A DNA stretch of 64,000 nucleotides from Symbiodinium natans (lineage: Eukaryota > Sar > Dinophyceae > Suessiales > Symbiodiniaceae): contig CAJNDS010002779.1 in assembly GCA_905221605.1 (NCBI GenBank), positions 357,177 through 421,176 of the forward strand, in the 5' to 3' direction. Each line of letters begins with the position of its first letter. Positions within the stretch are counted from its first letter, which is position 1. The position numbers were made by a program, and so were the translations under genes. Positions 13,879-26,514 of this stretch are shown piece after piece. The notes under the pieces are model-generated. The model searched no databases, was not told where the DNA came from, and saw only the letters and a program-made list of their open reading frames with translations.

Positions 13879-14289
13879 TGGCTCCATGTCCGCGTGTCGA
13901 AACGTCACAGATTAGCTAGCGCGCAACAAGTCGTGCCAGCATGAAGTGGTCATAGCCGCCGGAGCGATGCTCGCCCCAGCGAGATGGGCTACAAAATCGG
14001 AAAGCTTTAAGACCGGGCCAGCCGGGCCTGGCAACTTGTCTTTGTTAGGGGGCTACTCCGACACTTTGCAACAAAAAACCCTGATGTCCGATATAAACCA
14101 CGAAAGCTTGGATGCTCTGCAGCCTAACTGCAACCTAAATGGACTTTGCAAAGTCTGCAGATCTTGCAACCTGGGGGTGCAGCAACGAAGTATCAGCGCG
14201 GGCGGCAGATACTACAGGTCCTGCAGCACTGTTCCCGATCAACCTTTGATGGGCAACAGACAACCCATCCAGGAACTCAGCAGGTGCCC

Positions 14290-14352
14290 CTTTAGGGTTT
14301 AGGGTTTAGAGTTTAGGGTTTCGGGTTTAGGGTTTAGGGTTTAGGGTTTGGG
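14290..14352 (+). repeat. Interstitial telomeric TTTAGGG tract
   Basis: About nine TTTAGGG units with the variants TTTAGAG and TTTCGGG. It is separated from the previous tract by about 400 bases of unique sequence. Confidence 0.92.
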
Positions 14353-16403
14353 GTGGGCTTCTGCTGTGGGCTGGTCTTCGAAACCTGGCGAAAGTTGTTT
14401 GTTTGTCGCTCGTCCGTCGTCCCATGCGTGAAGCCTAAGCTCTACAAGCGTCCGAGAAGCCTGAGACTATTCCGTGCAGCCTGGAACAAGCCGCCGGCTA
14501 CTTGGAAGGCGGTGCATTCACGTCAGGGCGGCTGCCAAAGCTTCTTGCTTAGTCTTGCTTGTGGTCATCGGCGCAACGGCTGGGGTGTCAATGTTCAAGT
14601 GTTCCCATCGCTTTGCAGGGTTTGGGGTTCAAGTCTGGGGGTCTGGTTGGAAGCCTCGAACTCCAAACTCGACCTGCCTTGCGCTCGTGCTTGAACAGGC
14701 AGGGCTGGGGGGCTGGGCAACAAGCTGTCGACAGCAAGAGCTTTAGTTGGATTTCAAGAAGTGTGTCGCTTGGGTGTGGCTGTGAAACTCAGAAGCCGGT
14801 GGCCCCAAGCCTAGACTCCTAGACCATGGTTTCGGCCCTCAAACCTAGACCCCAGACTCTGTCTCGGGCCTCCAAGCCACCGTCCTGCGTTCAACTTTGA
14901 GTGGAAGGCCGTACATTGGATTTGGCATTTCATGGTTCTTGCCCGCATGGAAGCATCCGAATTCTAGAGCCGCTCACTCAAGTACGCGTAAAATCGCATC
15001 TGATCTCCACAGCCTCCGAATCGTGGGCGGAGCTCTGGGAACATACGCCGGCTGTTGGGGGATATTGGAAGGCTCTACCTGTGACAGGCTCTACAGGCTC
15101 TACGACAACCCGAGCCTTAGCACGCTGTGCGGCTCGGCACCCAGTTGAAGATACGCGCGCGGCACGGCGGTGATTATGTTGCTCACTTCGGAGGACTGAG
15201 CATACTGAGCTGAAAGCAAACACAGGATGTTTGACACGCGGCATCTGAGTCGATGAGCGTGACTGCGCCAGCCAGCACATCATTCATGAGCGCCCGCAAC
15301 GCGAACTCAACGTCATTGTACAAGAGCACTGCAAGTGGGCAAGCATCTTCAAGGACTTCACCGCATGATGCGTTAAGCCTAAACTCTCATTCTCATGGTC
15401 AACGAGCCTCGAGAAGCAGGCTCAAGGCTTCAAGAGCACTGGTGTGCAGGCTTTGCCGGAGCTTGCACAAGGCTTTGGTGGAATTCGAGATACATCTGCT
15501 TGAGACTGCGGCCGCGAAAGCTAGACGCGGGCCGGTTTTGTTCTGACGCGGAGGCACGGGCTGCAGAACATCCATAAGAAGACACTGCAGACACACGTGA
15601 GCTGAAAGTTTGAGGAAGCCATGAGAGTACCATGGACGTCCAAACTCGCAAACCTGGATCCTTCTAATTAAGTAGAATCGCTTAGGGATTTGAGGGTGTA
15701 TCTGTGTGCGCGCTTGCTGGGAATATACGATGAGCTGCTAGAGTTTAAGCATTGCGCATTAACTCTTGATTCTCACTTACAGCGGCAACTTTCAGGGAGC
15801 TAGCTTTCGTGACCGCTCGCTGGTCCAAAGGGCTCCTGATGATCGTGGCCGTGACCGAGATGGGCCGAGGCCGAGATTCTTATGAAGGCCGAAGGCGCGG
15901 AAGCTAGCGGCATTTTGCACTATACGGTGCCATTTGGGATGGGATGGCCTGTTTGCGAATGTCAAGCTGCTTTGACCTGGTCGGGGACCCCTGTCCTCCT
16001 ACCGTGTCCCCGACCCCAAACGGCAGTGACTCGTATTTTCTCACACTCAGCACCTTACCTAGCTGAACCTACGCTGCAGGCAACAACGGCATGATTGACC
16101 CAACAATTTTGGGCCAGGTGTCCTTGCCTGACTCCTCGACTACAGCATGCCTCCACTCTTGCAAGAACTTGCAACACAAGGAACTCCAATGCCATGGTCG
16201 CATGTGCGCCAGCAGACCAACGGCGCGTATCTCCGTACAGACCCTGAGCTGGAAGAGCCATTCCTGCACGGGATGCTTGCAGACTCTGAAACGAGGGCGC
16301 GACAGTTTTTTCACTACTGCGCGGGGAGAGGACACATGATCTATTTCGGAAACTGGGTTGCGAGACAGGGCCAGTTATGGATCTGGCCTCATGTAGGTTG
16401 CAG
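14353..16403. other. Gene-free stretch
   Basis: No supportable gene, RNA or mobile element. Open frames on both strands are short and lack motifs. Confidence 0.4.

Positions 16404-16440
<37 letters not shown>
16404..16440. repeat. GT dinucleotide microsatellite
   Basis: About 18 uninterrupted GT units. Confidence 0.97.
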
Positions 16441-16441
<1 letters not shown>

Positions 16442-19351
16442 CAGCTTGATCACTTCTGTCTTGTTCCTGCACCCGCTTGTCCTTGGAGCAAGCCGTTCTT
16501 GCCGATGCACTCTGCAGCTGATCTTGCACAACGCTGCCGTCACCACCATCGTCAGCTCCGCAGTCAACCCCCAGCGCGAGTCTCCTGCAGACCCTTCAGC
16601 TCCCCACACCAAGCACAGCCCTCCCTGCTCCCTCCCATTGATTCCCTGTTCTCCTTCTCACGATCTCCGAAGCTGGCACGTCAAACGGATCGTGGCGGAA
16701 CACAATTCTCGGGCATCAAAGCCGAGCACATGCCGAGAATGTTCGAAGGAACGTCAGAAAGTCTGAGAACAACTAAAACTGATTGCAGGACTGTTAAGGC
16801 TCGAGTCCTCGGCATCGCAAGGTCCGGCCTGGACTCTACATATTTCATGGAAGTGGGCCGAAAGAGAGGTGTTGCCCAAGCCTGGCCCCCAACTGATACA
16901 TGCCCCTTCGCGGCTTAAATCTTACCAGGCACGTAACGGCGGTACGTAGTCTCTGGATCTGGTGGTCGACACGTTCACAGAGCCCGAAGCTAGGCCAAGG
17001 GCCGTGCTGCAGTTCATCAAAAGGTCGATCAGCTGACGAAGCCCATCCTTTCAGTACGGATCTTGGAGCCGCCATGAGCCGCCATGCGCGGCCAATATCG
17101 CAGGTTGCACGGGATGCCTGCACAATGTTCTTGCGTTTCAGCATGGGAGAACAGTTGCAAACATGAAGAAACGGTGTTGGGTAGGAGCGCGCGGGGAGTT
17201 CTCAGCGCCAACGGCAGCAATGCCAAGCGAGGATATTGGGGGAGGGGTATCTTAAGAGAGACCCTGGAGTGCACAAACTCCAAACCTGTAGGGTGTGTAT
17301 GTTCGAAGAAAATTATGAACTTGTTTGTGTACACAGAGGTTGGCCGCAGCGCATCGAGCAGACGAGGCTCTGGCCATTGAGTCGGTGCAACATTGCTGAA
17401 GCATCAGTTTCGAGCTTGTCGACTTCATGGGTCGCACGTGGCACGTTCGTGGGCTAATCGCGTGGGAAGCTTTCAGGCACCAGGGTGGGACTTCATGTCC
17501 TTGGATTTTCCCTACACATATTGCACATAAACTATGGGACCTATCCGTGCCCGTAACCCAGACGTCGTTTCTCGTATCTTCGGAGGACTTCGATGGGTGA
17601 CCCAGCTAGGACTTGATCTCTGCGTCACGGGCACGAGTTCTATCTGGTGTTCAAGGGATGGGCCCTGCTGCATTCTGAGGCCAACTAGGGGCCCAGAGCT
17701 TGGACCCCCCAGGTTCCCACAAACAAGGGCCCACTCTTCGGACCAAGGTCTGCTCAGTCTGCTCTCTAAGCCTCGGTGGGTCCGAAGTACCGGGCGCCTG
17801 ATTTGGCAGCAGCTTGTCCCCAGAACAAGGGCCTCATTACACCCGGGGGGCCCCGTACAAGTTGCCCAGGTGCCTCCGCTTTTGAGGAACTATAGAAATA
17901 AACTCCCCACTTTCTCCGACGCCCGACGCACATCGCTCCAATCTTCACCACCATCCACTACAACCTTGCGACAATCGTTTATGACGGGCTGAGGCGCTAA
18001 CTGGCCGCTGTCACTGGCCTTCAACCCTCAAGCCGACGGATGCATCGGGCCGACGCAAGAGAGCTCAGGGAGCCCAGGGAGCTCAGGCTCAGGGGCCCGT
18101 CTAATCGAAGGCGGATGTCAGACGCAATCGCTGGGCCGAGGCCTTGGCCTCAAGGGGTTCTCGGGATGACACGACACGGGCGCCCTACCCTCCTAGATCT
18201 TCAAGGTTCTTTCACCGCAGCTTTGCCGCACACATAGAGGCACAAGACATTACACGTCTCCTCAAGACGCCGTCAGGATGCATGTCGCAACCTTACCCAA
18301 AAGCCATTCCTGCAGCTTGAGACTGATTCGACTCACTCGACCCACATCTTCACTCTGTTCATTCTGGTCCTGTGCCCGCGGATTCCATTCATTCCGCTCC
18401 GCAGGTGCCGATGCAGCGGCTCGGTGACGCTGCAAAGTGAAAGTGGCACGCCAGAGTGACAGGGGTTTAGGGTTTGGGGTTTCGGGTGGTGTCTGCCGAC
18501 TCATGGGTTTTGAGGCAACTCCACTTCTTTTGTTTCGGGATCCCCAAGATCACACTGGTCCGTTCCGGGTGTTCCAAGACAAGCCCCTCTGTAGAAGGTC
18601 GTAGCAGCCAGCGCATCTGCATGCAAACGACCATCATGCACCCTGGAATGGTGCTCCTCTTCTTGGAACTCACGGCGTCGGTACATGTCGTATTGCGCGG
18701 GACTGGAGCACCACCGGGAAGCGAAGTTTTACTTCTTCAATGGCAGGTAGCGCGTCAGCCCCAGCGGCTTGTTGAAAAAGCTTCCCCCCACACCTCGGCC
18801 CCATCCACCAAGGCGGATACGCACTGGGCGCCCAGCATGCAAGGGTGGTGCCCTCCAGTTGCAAGAGCGGAGTGGAGAGAAAGGGCGGCCCAGACCTACA
18901 GGTCTTGTGCCGAGAAAGGGCGCCATCGGCCCGAGGGCGAAAAGAGGACCCAGCCCCGCAAGCTGCAAGAGATCTGGCTTCTCAGATTCTGAATGCAACA
19001 CATGCAACTGGTCTCAAGCACGTTCAGGGTAGGCCGTCCGGGATTGAGGATGTGTCGGCATAGTTGCAGTCGCAGAGGCAGGAGTGATCGCCCGTTAGGC
19101 AGGCATGGGTCACACTGAGTCGCCTTATCAGCTGAAGAATTGTCTTCGAAAGCCTGTATGTGCGTGGCAACCTCTTGACTTACAGTGCACACATCGCCAC
19201 ATAGTACTCATGCTAAGACACCCCAACCCTAAACCCTAAACCCTGAACTGGTGGGCTGCACGTGCCAAGGCGACATCGGACAGCAAGGGCTGGCAGCTTC
19301 CAGACGACCCGGAAACTACGCCACTCGGTTTGCCGGAGGAGGGCATGCACA

Positions 19352-19452
19352 GGTCAGTTCTCAAGATTAGGGTCCCTTTTCGGGGTACCCTAAATAATAG
19401 GGGCGGCCTTATCAGAAGGACCCCGAAGGGACCATATTTTCGAGAAGTGACC
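19352..19452. mobile_element. MITE-like inverted-repeat element, copy 1
   Basis: Imperfect terminal inverted repeats of about 33 bases. The left end reads GGTCAGTTCTCAAGATTAGG and continues into GGTCCC; the right end is its complement, CCCGAAGGGACC followed by CGAGAAGTGACC. The centre contains GGGGCGGCC. Related copies lie at 23950-24027 and 41691-41800. There is no coding capacity, so it would be non-autonomous. Confidence 0.6.
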
Positions 19453-21311
19453 ATTTAGATGCAACTCTGCTGCAGCCCCAGCTGCAATGGCTGAGTGTCT
19501 CACAAGGTTCATCTGGTCGTGGACAAGACCACAAATGATCCACAACACAACATATAGATCCCAATCCCCAACGCTGTTTAGACTGCTATGACTTGCATTC
19601 ACTATGGATTTCACGATTGGATGGGGTTGTTCTCGCGGGCGTTCGTTGATGGCTGCATTGCCATGAAACGTCTGTGTTGTGAATCGTCGAAGACAAGGAC
19701 CTGCGAGGGTGTAAACAAAAGCTCTTTGCAGCTGAGCGTGCAGGGCACCGGGGTTTAGGGAAGTCGACGAGAGCTCTCTTCTCGAGTATACTCTGTAGCA
19801 ATACATAAGGCCAAGTGTGAAGTAGCCGCATAGGCTGACCCTGCAGGCCTCTGTAAACCCTTCTCCGGTTCATCAGCTCAGGGATTTCTTGCCACCCGCC
19901 AAGCAGTCACGCCACACTCTTGGATTTCGGGTTTAGGGTTTTGCGGCCACCCGCCGAGCCAGCCACACTGCAGGCGGCAAGCAATTAAGTTGGCACACTC
20001 AACACAGACTGCACGAGCAGGATTTCTGACAGAAAGCCGGGGAAAGCGGCTGCAGCACATGCTGCGGTGTTATCATCGTCTTGTTTCACCACGATCACCA
20101 GGCCGAATCTCGCTGTCGAGATCAACTAGGCACCATTGTCCGTGGCGAGAGGCCGGCCCTGCCTGTGTAAACAAGCCAAGTGAAGCTGTTTTGCGGGCAT
20201 GGCACCTCATCATTGCACAGATCCCACAACACCCGTGAGCGGGGGCCGGATGATGCAGCACTGCCATTACGGAGAGATGCGGCCGAGACGTTAACAAAAC
20301 TGCATCGATATCTGCTTGGCCCGATAGAAGCGGTCGGAGAGGGTGGCGGAAGCCGTTTCCTCCCTGGCACGCGTCGGACCTCTCAAAGTATCGGGCACTG
20401 TCCCGTTGTGCTGGTTCTGCTTCACATGCATCAATGTCGTCTTGCGCACGGGCACTGGCATCGTCGCTCGCGGCAAGTCTTGCCAGAGCACATGCTTATC
20501 GCAGGATACTTCGCAGCAATCGGTTGTATGACTGGGGCCCAGGCCGACTCTGATACGAGCTGTGGAGACTTGTTCTTGTCTAGCACAGCGTCTACCTGTC
20601 CAGAGACCACAGCGCATCCTAAGTTGCCTTGCGCCTTTCTGCTCCACTAGGGCAGCCTCGGTGTCTTGCGTAAAGCCGGTCTCAAGTAGCCAGATATACA
20701 GACGGACAGCCCTGCTCTCAGAGGGACAAGAACCATTAGGAGAAATGAAGACTGGTGTCCGATGTCTGGGAAGTTCGGAAAGTGACCGTCTTACTTGCTG
20801 TCATCAGCTTCACATGTGGTGCGCATGCAAAGTGCTCATGAGATGGACGGCCTTGCAGCTCCCGCTCGGCCGAACAGCAACAAATGAGTCACCATGCAAC
20901 ACCTCAAATGCACATCCAGTGTGAAAAGGGCCTGACCGTGTCGAATGAAAGTATGGGCATCGCACGTACCACTGCGGCCGCAAAGGCATGCACCATCGAT
21001 CAGCAATAGCTTCGACCAGACAAGAGTGCAAGTGCGCATTGCTGTATGGGGGAAACCAAGCGATCAAGAAACTGGCTTCACGCGGTCGCGAGATTCAGGA
21101 AACCACGGAAACTGCCCTACTCAGGAAACCACGGAAGGGTGCGAGGAGAAAGGGGACCAGTTTCTTGGCAAAGCTGCGGGATCCTTCCGTGGGTGTGTTT
21201 GCAGAGCAGGTTGCGGCGTTTGCAGTGTGAGCTGTCGCCGAGACTGCCACTCTGAAGCACAGTTTTTTAAAGCACTTGTGAATTCGTTTAGTCTTTTGCG
21301 CGCTTCGTGAC

Positions 21312-21323
21312 TTTTGGCTCAAG
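21312..21323 (+). other. Possible relic of dinoflagellate spliced leader 3' end
   Basis: TTTTGGCTCAAG equals the last 12 bases of the conserved dinoflagellate spliced leader. The upstream bases do not extend the match. Such relics mark reinserted trans-spliced mRNAs. No gene was recognised directly downstream, so this may be chance. Confidence 0.3.
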
Positions 21324-23107
21324 ACTGTGAAAAAGAAGACCGAGATGGTAGAATGTAGGCAAAGGCCTCTCCGTATGGCAGCATATATCTGGGCTATTGT
21401 GGTGTCCTGATTCGATGCGCCAAATCAAGAAGTGACAAAGGCCCGTGGAGGTTGCCGTGGAGCTTGGCAAACAGGGCAGGTAAGCGATCCCTCCGTCCCC
21501 TACTGAGGTTAAGGTCAGCACAGAGCCTGAAGTGGAGCCACTTGGGATGGTTCGAAACGGTCACGGCTGTCCCAGGCAGATGGCGCCGGGCATGTCTCTT
21601 GGGCTTGTGAGCCGAGGGGAAGGCAAGTGGCTCGGGTCATGTGATTGGCCGTTGCAAGGGCGGGGGGGTGGGGGGGGGGCTCAACATCCGGTTGACGGGG
21701 AGGGCGCGGGAGACAGCCCATGAGCACAGGCCTGACTGCGAAAGTTCGACGCAGGCCATAGTGGGTTCTGCAAGATTGGTACTGCAGTCGGGATTTGCGG
21801 CCGGCCCAATGTCCCAAATACTCAACCTACAGGGTCGCGCTTGTGTCCCGAAGTGGCCCAGCACTCAGCAGCTCGCTGGCACAGAGCTGTCGCTCTGGTA
21901 TGACGGGGGAGGCTGGGGGGAGGCCGGGGGGAGGCCTAAGGAGGCCGGGGAAGCGGAGGTCTGACCTTAGGGTCAATGGAAAGAGTGTCTCAACATCGCG
22001 CTTTGCTCCGAAGTGGCACGGGACCTATAAGCTGTGGCAGTGCGCACGCTGCACAATCTCCACAAGAGCAGCGTTAGCATGCAGAAACCACACGATGCAA
22101 TGAGCGGGGCAGTCCCTGCAACCCTAAACTCCAGACCCCGCCCCCAAACCAAGCCTAATGGCACCGAAGGTGATGATCTGAAAAGTTTGAATAAATCAGT
22201 TGACAATCAAGGGCCCCCCGCATTGGACTTGCTTACGATGTAACGTGAAATTGGGAAAAGGCCAGTTCAAGGTCATGCGCGGATTGGGGGAAGTGATGCA
22301 TGCAACAAGTAGACCCACAACCTGGAACAGTAAGGGGCCACATGCAGGAACCGCGTTTTGAGGCCACTTTGTTTACGAACCGTGTGCTGTGAGGACGGAC
22401 CGGGCATCTGCATACAGCCTGCGATTTATCTTGGCTGATGGGGCTGGAATAAGGGTATATCTAGGTGCAATGTGTGGTCTGAACTCTTCAGGAACAGATC
22501 ATGATAGATCATGGCACCCAGCCACACATCACATCCCCTTCGGATACGGAGCTGCACCCAACATGAAGCGCTTGAAGCACCAGTTTCCGCCACCCATGTC
22601 ACGACAAGTTCAAAACAACTCCCCGGTGAACGAGGCTAACCCGAGCAAGCAATGTCCGATTCTATGGCCACGTGTGCATCTAGGACATCATCGCACATCT
22701 ATTACAGGCACCGCGGCGCTGGGCAGGATATGCAGGATGCGCAGGCATGGGCAAGGGGCTGCTTGCTCTCGGTTCAGTCTTGAAAGCGCAATGCTTGAAC
22801 ATGGGTGAGCACACAGGGCTTGAAGCAAAAGGACGCCCCAGAAGGGACCCTAGTTTAGAACAACCCCCACATGATGCGCTGTCGCAACAAAGATAACAAA
22901 AGGGACTCAAGGATGGGGACAAGAGGTTTCGAGTCTCTGTCTGGAGGGCGCTGAAGAGAAACAAAAAAAGGGATCCTGTGTCTTGTGTCGGAACGTGCGA
23001 GCCGCAAACCTCCAAACCACTTGAGAGCAGGGCGAACGAAAGCTAGGGCGCAGGTGTGAAGACCGCGCTGTTCAGTCGTTAAAATGATGGGTAACAATGC
23101 TGACCTA

Positions 23108-23204
23108 GGGGGGGGGGGGGGACCCCCCCCCCACCTTATCGGGCATGTTCATTTCTTGTATGGTTAACTTCAGAGCGGGGGGGGGGGGGGGGGGCCCCCC
23201 CCCC
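23108..23204. repeat. Twin G-run/C-run foldbacks
   Basis: G14-A-C10 at 23108-23132 and G18-C10 at 23177-23204, separated by 44 bases. Each is a self-complementary homopolymer palindrome that can form a hairpin, or a G-quadruplex on one strand. Confidence 0.9.
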
Positions 23205-23218
23205 ATGGCACCTTAAAC

Positions 23219-23234
23219 CTCCGATATATCGGAG
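23219..23234. repeat. Perfect 16-bp palindrome
   Basis: CTCCGATATATCGGAG is its own reverse complement and lies 14 bases after the second G/C foldback. Its role is unknown. Confidence 0.9.
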
Positions 23235-23340
23235 ATTAAGGCCCCTGAGTGCTGTTTGGCCCAAGAACAAACTGGTAAACAAGAACTCCCGCAAGCTCCC
23301 GAGGAGCTAGCTTTCGTGATAACTCCTAGAGTTCACAACG

Positions 23341-23370
23341 TTTTAGGGTTTAGGGTTTAGGGTTTTAGGG
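23341..23370 (+). repeat. Short interstitial telomeric tract
   Basis: Four TTTAGGG units, the last with an extra T. Confidence 0.85.
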
Positions 23371-23949
23371 TCCCACCTTGGCTCTACATGCTTAACACTT
23401 GACCATCAAGCCCTGAGCCATTGCATGGAGATCATGTTACGTCCGCATGAAAGCACCCGAGCACCCTCTTGTCCCCGCCCGCCCATGCCTGCCTTGTCTG
23501 GTCAGATCGCGATCCACTGACGTTTCAGAATGGCTCAGCCAAGACCCCCTCTTGAACGCCAGACCACTTAAAAAAGAAGCGTCACACTGTTGCTCTGCAG
23601 GGCCGGCACGAGCATACTCGCACATCGGGCGAACCCTCAGTGAAACGAGCAGAGACAGTGGCATGGAGCATGGAGCCCTACATGGAGAGCGACAAGAATG
23701 ATCTCCGGAGCCTTGCCTAGCATTCCACGCGGTACATTTGCAGTGACCCAGGAAACACGCAGAGGTGCGGCAGCTTGGCGATTTTGGGATCTTGCTCGAT
23801 GTCTCAGCTGACATGGGGACTGGACATCACCTGCCATGCCTGCCAGATCCTACCGGGCCCCATCCCAGAGAGCTGATTCTCTGCACATATGGCGCGTCCT
23901 CGAAATCAACATGAAACCTGAATCTTATGAGGACCTCAGCTAAACATAT

Positions 23950-24027
23950 GGTTCTCTAAATTAGGGTCCCTCTGGGATCCCTTTTTACAGGGTGCCGCCT
24001 CAGGGGCCCTAATTTAGGAAACTACCC
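23950..24027. mobile_element. MITE-like inverted-repeat element, copy 2
   Basis: The left end GTTCTCTAAATTAGGGTCCC and the right end GGCCCTAATTTAGGAAAC are near-perfect complements. The element is flanked on both sides by CATATG, which may be a target duplication but is itself palindromic. The internal GTGCCGCC matches the core of the copy at 41.7 kb. Confidence 0.65.
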
Positions 24028-24099
24028 ATATGTCTAGGGTCTAGGAGACCTCTGGGGGACGTGGGGGGAGGGGGTATCCAGGCTTCAGGCTTCACTGTG

Positions 24100-24720
24100 C
24101 GACACTCATGGTGGCTTTCTCCTCAGTGTCCGCTCTCGGCCAAAACAACTGGGAGTCTGAAGCAAAATGGATGGGAATCACCCTCATGGGCTGCTGCATG
24201 TTGCATGCTTGCGTCTTCCTGTGCTGCGTGTGTGCTCTGGCCGATGCACAGACTGGAGGCCTGACGTGATAAGAATATGAACTGCTGAACCTTGACAAGC
24301 ATGGTCGTAGGGACTGACCATGTGAGGGACGGCTGGGACCTTCCCTGTCACCTTGGCGCAGCTCAACGACCACCCTCGCATCACCAGAAGCAACGCCACA
24401 GGAACCAGCTGAGACAGTAGTGGCTCCGTTCAGGGGCCACACACAGGCAGCGCATCGACTGCTGCAACAAACTCTACACCGATAGGTCGAGTTTGCAAGC
24501 TCTTGAGCTATCGAATGTCCCCTCTCAGGGTCCTTGTGGCCTTGCGTCGGTTTCTTCCCTTGTCATAGCTGGGAGTCTGAAACAAAATGGAATGGAGTCA
24601 CCCTCATGGACTGCTTGTTGCCTGTTTGCTTCTTGTGTTCTGGGTGCCCTGGATGATGCAGAGACTGGCGGCCTGACGTGATAAGAACGCGCGTGTCTGA
24701 ACCTTGACAAGCATCATGGC
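24100..24720. repeat. Local direct duplication of about 165 bp (two copies)
   Basis: 24140-24300 and 24565-24715 share CTGGGAGTCTGAA(G/A)CAAAATGG at the left and GGCCTGACGTGATAAGAA near the right, with about 80% similarity between. A second, weaker pair follows at 24780-24960 and 25120-25300, sharing GGGCCACCTGGTGTG. No coding function is visible. Confidence 0.6.
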
Positions 24721-25299
24721 CACGCTCGGCACGTTGAAGGGTAATGCAGGGTTTTTTAGCTGTCTTGGGTTCCCAGCTCGAGCGACTCGCGGCGGCCTTA
24801 TGGTAACGAGCCTGCCAATTCGAGCGGCATGATCGCTCCACGACTTTTGCCTGCTTGGGTTCCAAGGGCGCCCAAACGGCCAGAGGGCCACCTGGTGTGC
24901 GAGCCGAACAGAATTGCCAGATCGCTTGCTGCAGACAGCACAGATGCTGACTGCAGCGGGAGTGGTTGGATAGCGCGTGCTCACACTGCGACGCCATCGG
25001 GCGACGGCTGCCGCAACTGATGTCACAGTCATCTGCAGGCAGCTCTGCATTCCGCAGCATGCGTGATCACTAATCGCTACTCCTCTTTGACCTTATGGAC
25101 CTTGTGGGCATGCAAGGTGATAAGAGGCCTGCCAGGTCGAACGGCGCGTTCACTGCGGGGCTTCTGCCCGCTGCGGAATTGGAGCCTTAAAGCTTGTTGC
25201 CGACATTGCAGGGGCCAGACACCAATGATTCGCAGGGCCACCTGGTGTGTGCTCCGGACAGCATTGCCAGGTCTACAACGCTGTCCGATTGCTGCAGGC

Positions 25300-26514
25300 G
25301 CACAGGCTGTTGTGCAAAGCACACATCCAAGGCCCACCGTGAAACCTTCCAATTCAAAATTGCCTCCACGATGCTCTGTACGAGGCACAAGTTTCGGCCC
25401 AGGCCTCTCGATGCAACCCTCTGCACCTGACTTTGACCGAGCTCTTGACCGCTGTCCCGACCAAGACCAAAGCCATCTGAAGGTGCACTGCGAGCCCCAC
25501 CTGGGCACCTGAGCATGATTGCACATGTCACTTGCCCCGACCTACATCCAAGTGCAAACTCAAAACATTGACATGCTTTCCACCTTCCTACAACCTTCAT
25601 CACGCTTGCGCATGCCGGAGCTCTCAGGGCCGAGCCAGACCATGAAGCCCGTGCTGCGGAGATGCTCTTGCTGGCTATCTAGATGCTTTTCGAAGACTGG
25701 ATTTCTCAAGGTCTTGAGCAGCAAACGACCAGCACGCACAGGCGTTGCAGTGAACAAAATGAACACGGACACAACACGCACACGCTCAAAGAGAGAAACC
25801 CTGGCCTCCCTCCCATCTGCTAACCGTATCCACATGAGCACATGCGTCGACACATTGCCCCCCACCTCCTCCCTCCTCCTCCTTGCCCCTGACCTACCAG
25901 AAGACAGCGGTACTCGCGGTGTCTAATACGGACACAGGCTTGCTGGCATTTGCGGATTTGAGTTTGGAGGTCTTTTGGCTTTTGGGCGCAGTAGGGCGCT
26001 GCAGGTGAAAAATGCCTATGAACACATGGTTGGAATCTGCCACTGAGTGGCTGTTCATTGGGCTTCGTGCTCAGGTCGAAGACTCTCCTGTGGTGCGGCT
26101 CATTGCCAGCTTGCGACTCGAGATTCTCATGAGGAGAATCTTCCCCGAAACCCTGCCTTACCGTCTGAAGCTGCGTGCCAACTTCGAGCATCCTTCATGC
26201 TGCCGAGGACTCCTCTGGTCTCTTCTGTTCCGTGCTTTTCTCATGAACTTTCTTCAGAGATCTACGAGCGCGCCCCTTGCTTTCTTTGCACCCGAGCTGC
26301 GCGCCACGCCACGTCCTTCACATGGCACGACTCCTTGCCCCGACACTCACAGAAACTTCGGGCACCAGAGCCACGCACCCTTTTCCCAGGTCTTCGAGAA
26401 TCGATCCCGAAGGCGGGGCGTGCACCTTTAGCCTCTGCACCATGGGGACTGCATGAACTCTTGAGGTCCTGGGAATGGGATTTGGTTAAGGCGTAGGGTT
26501 TCGGGTCTTCATCC
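25300..26514. other. No confident gene; weak open frames on both strands
   Basis: A minus-strand frame at 25600-25865 and a plus-strand frame at 26012-26431 have somewhat protein-like composition but no recognised family. This stretch lies immediately 3' of the receptor-like gene that ends at 26,515 and may include its 3' untranslated region. Confidence 0.35.

Larger units (their letters stand above)
16441..23100. other. Gene-free stretch with isolated small elements
   Basis: No gene can be supported on either strand. The stretch contains one inverted-repeat element (19352-19452), a short CCCTAAA run near 19225-19245, a spliced-leader-like word (21312-21323), a G-rich run at 21660-21680, and two near-identical AGGAAACCACGGAA words near 21096 and 21123. 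Confidence 0.4.
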
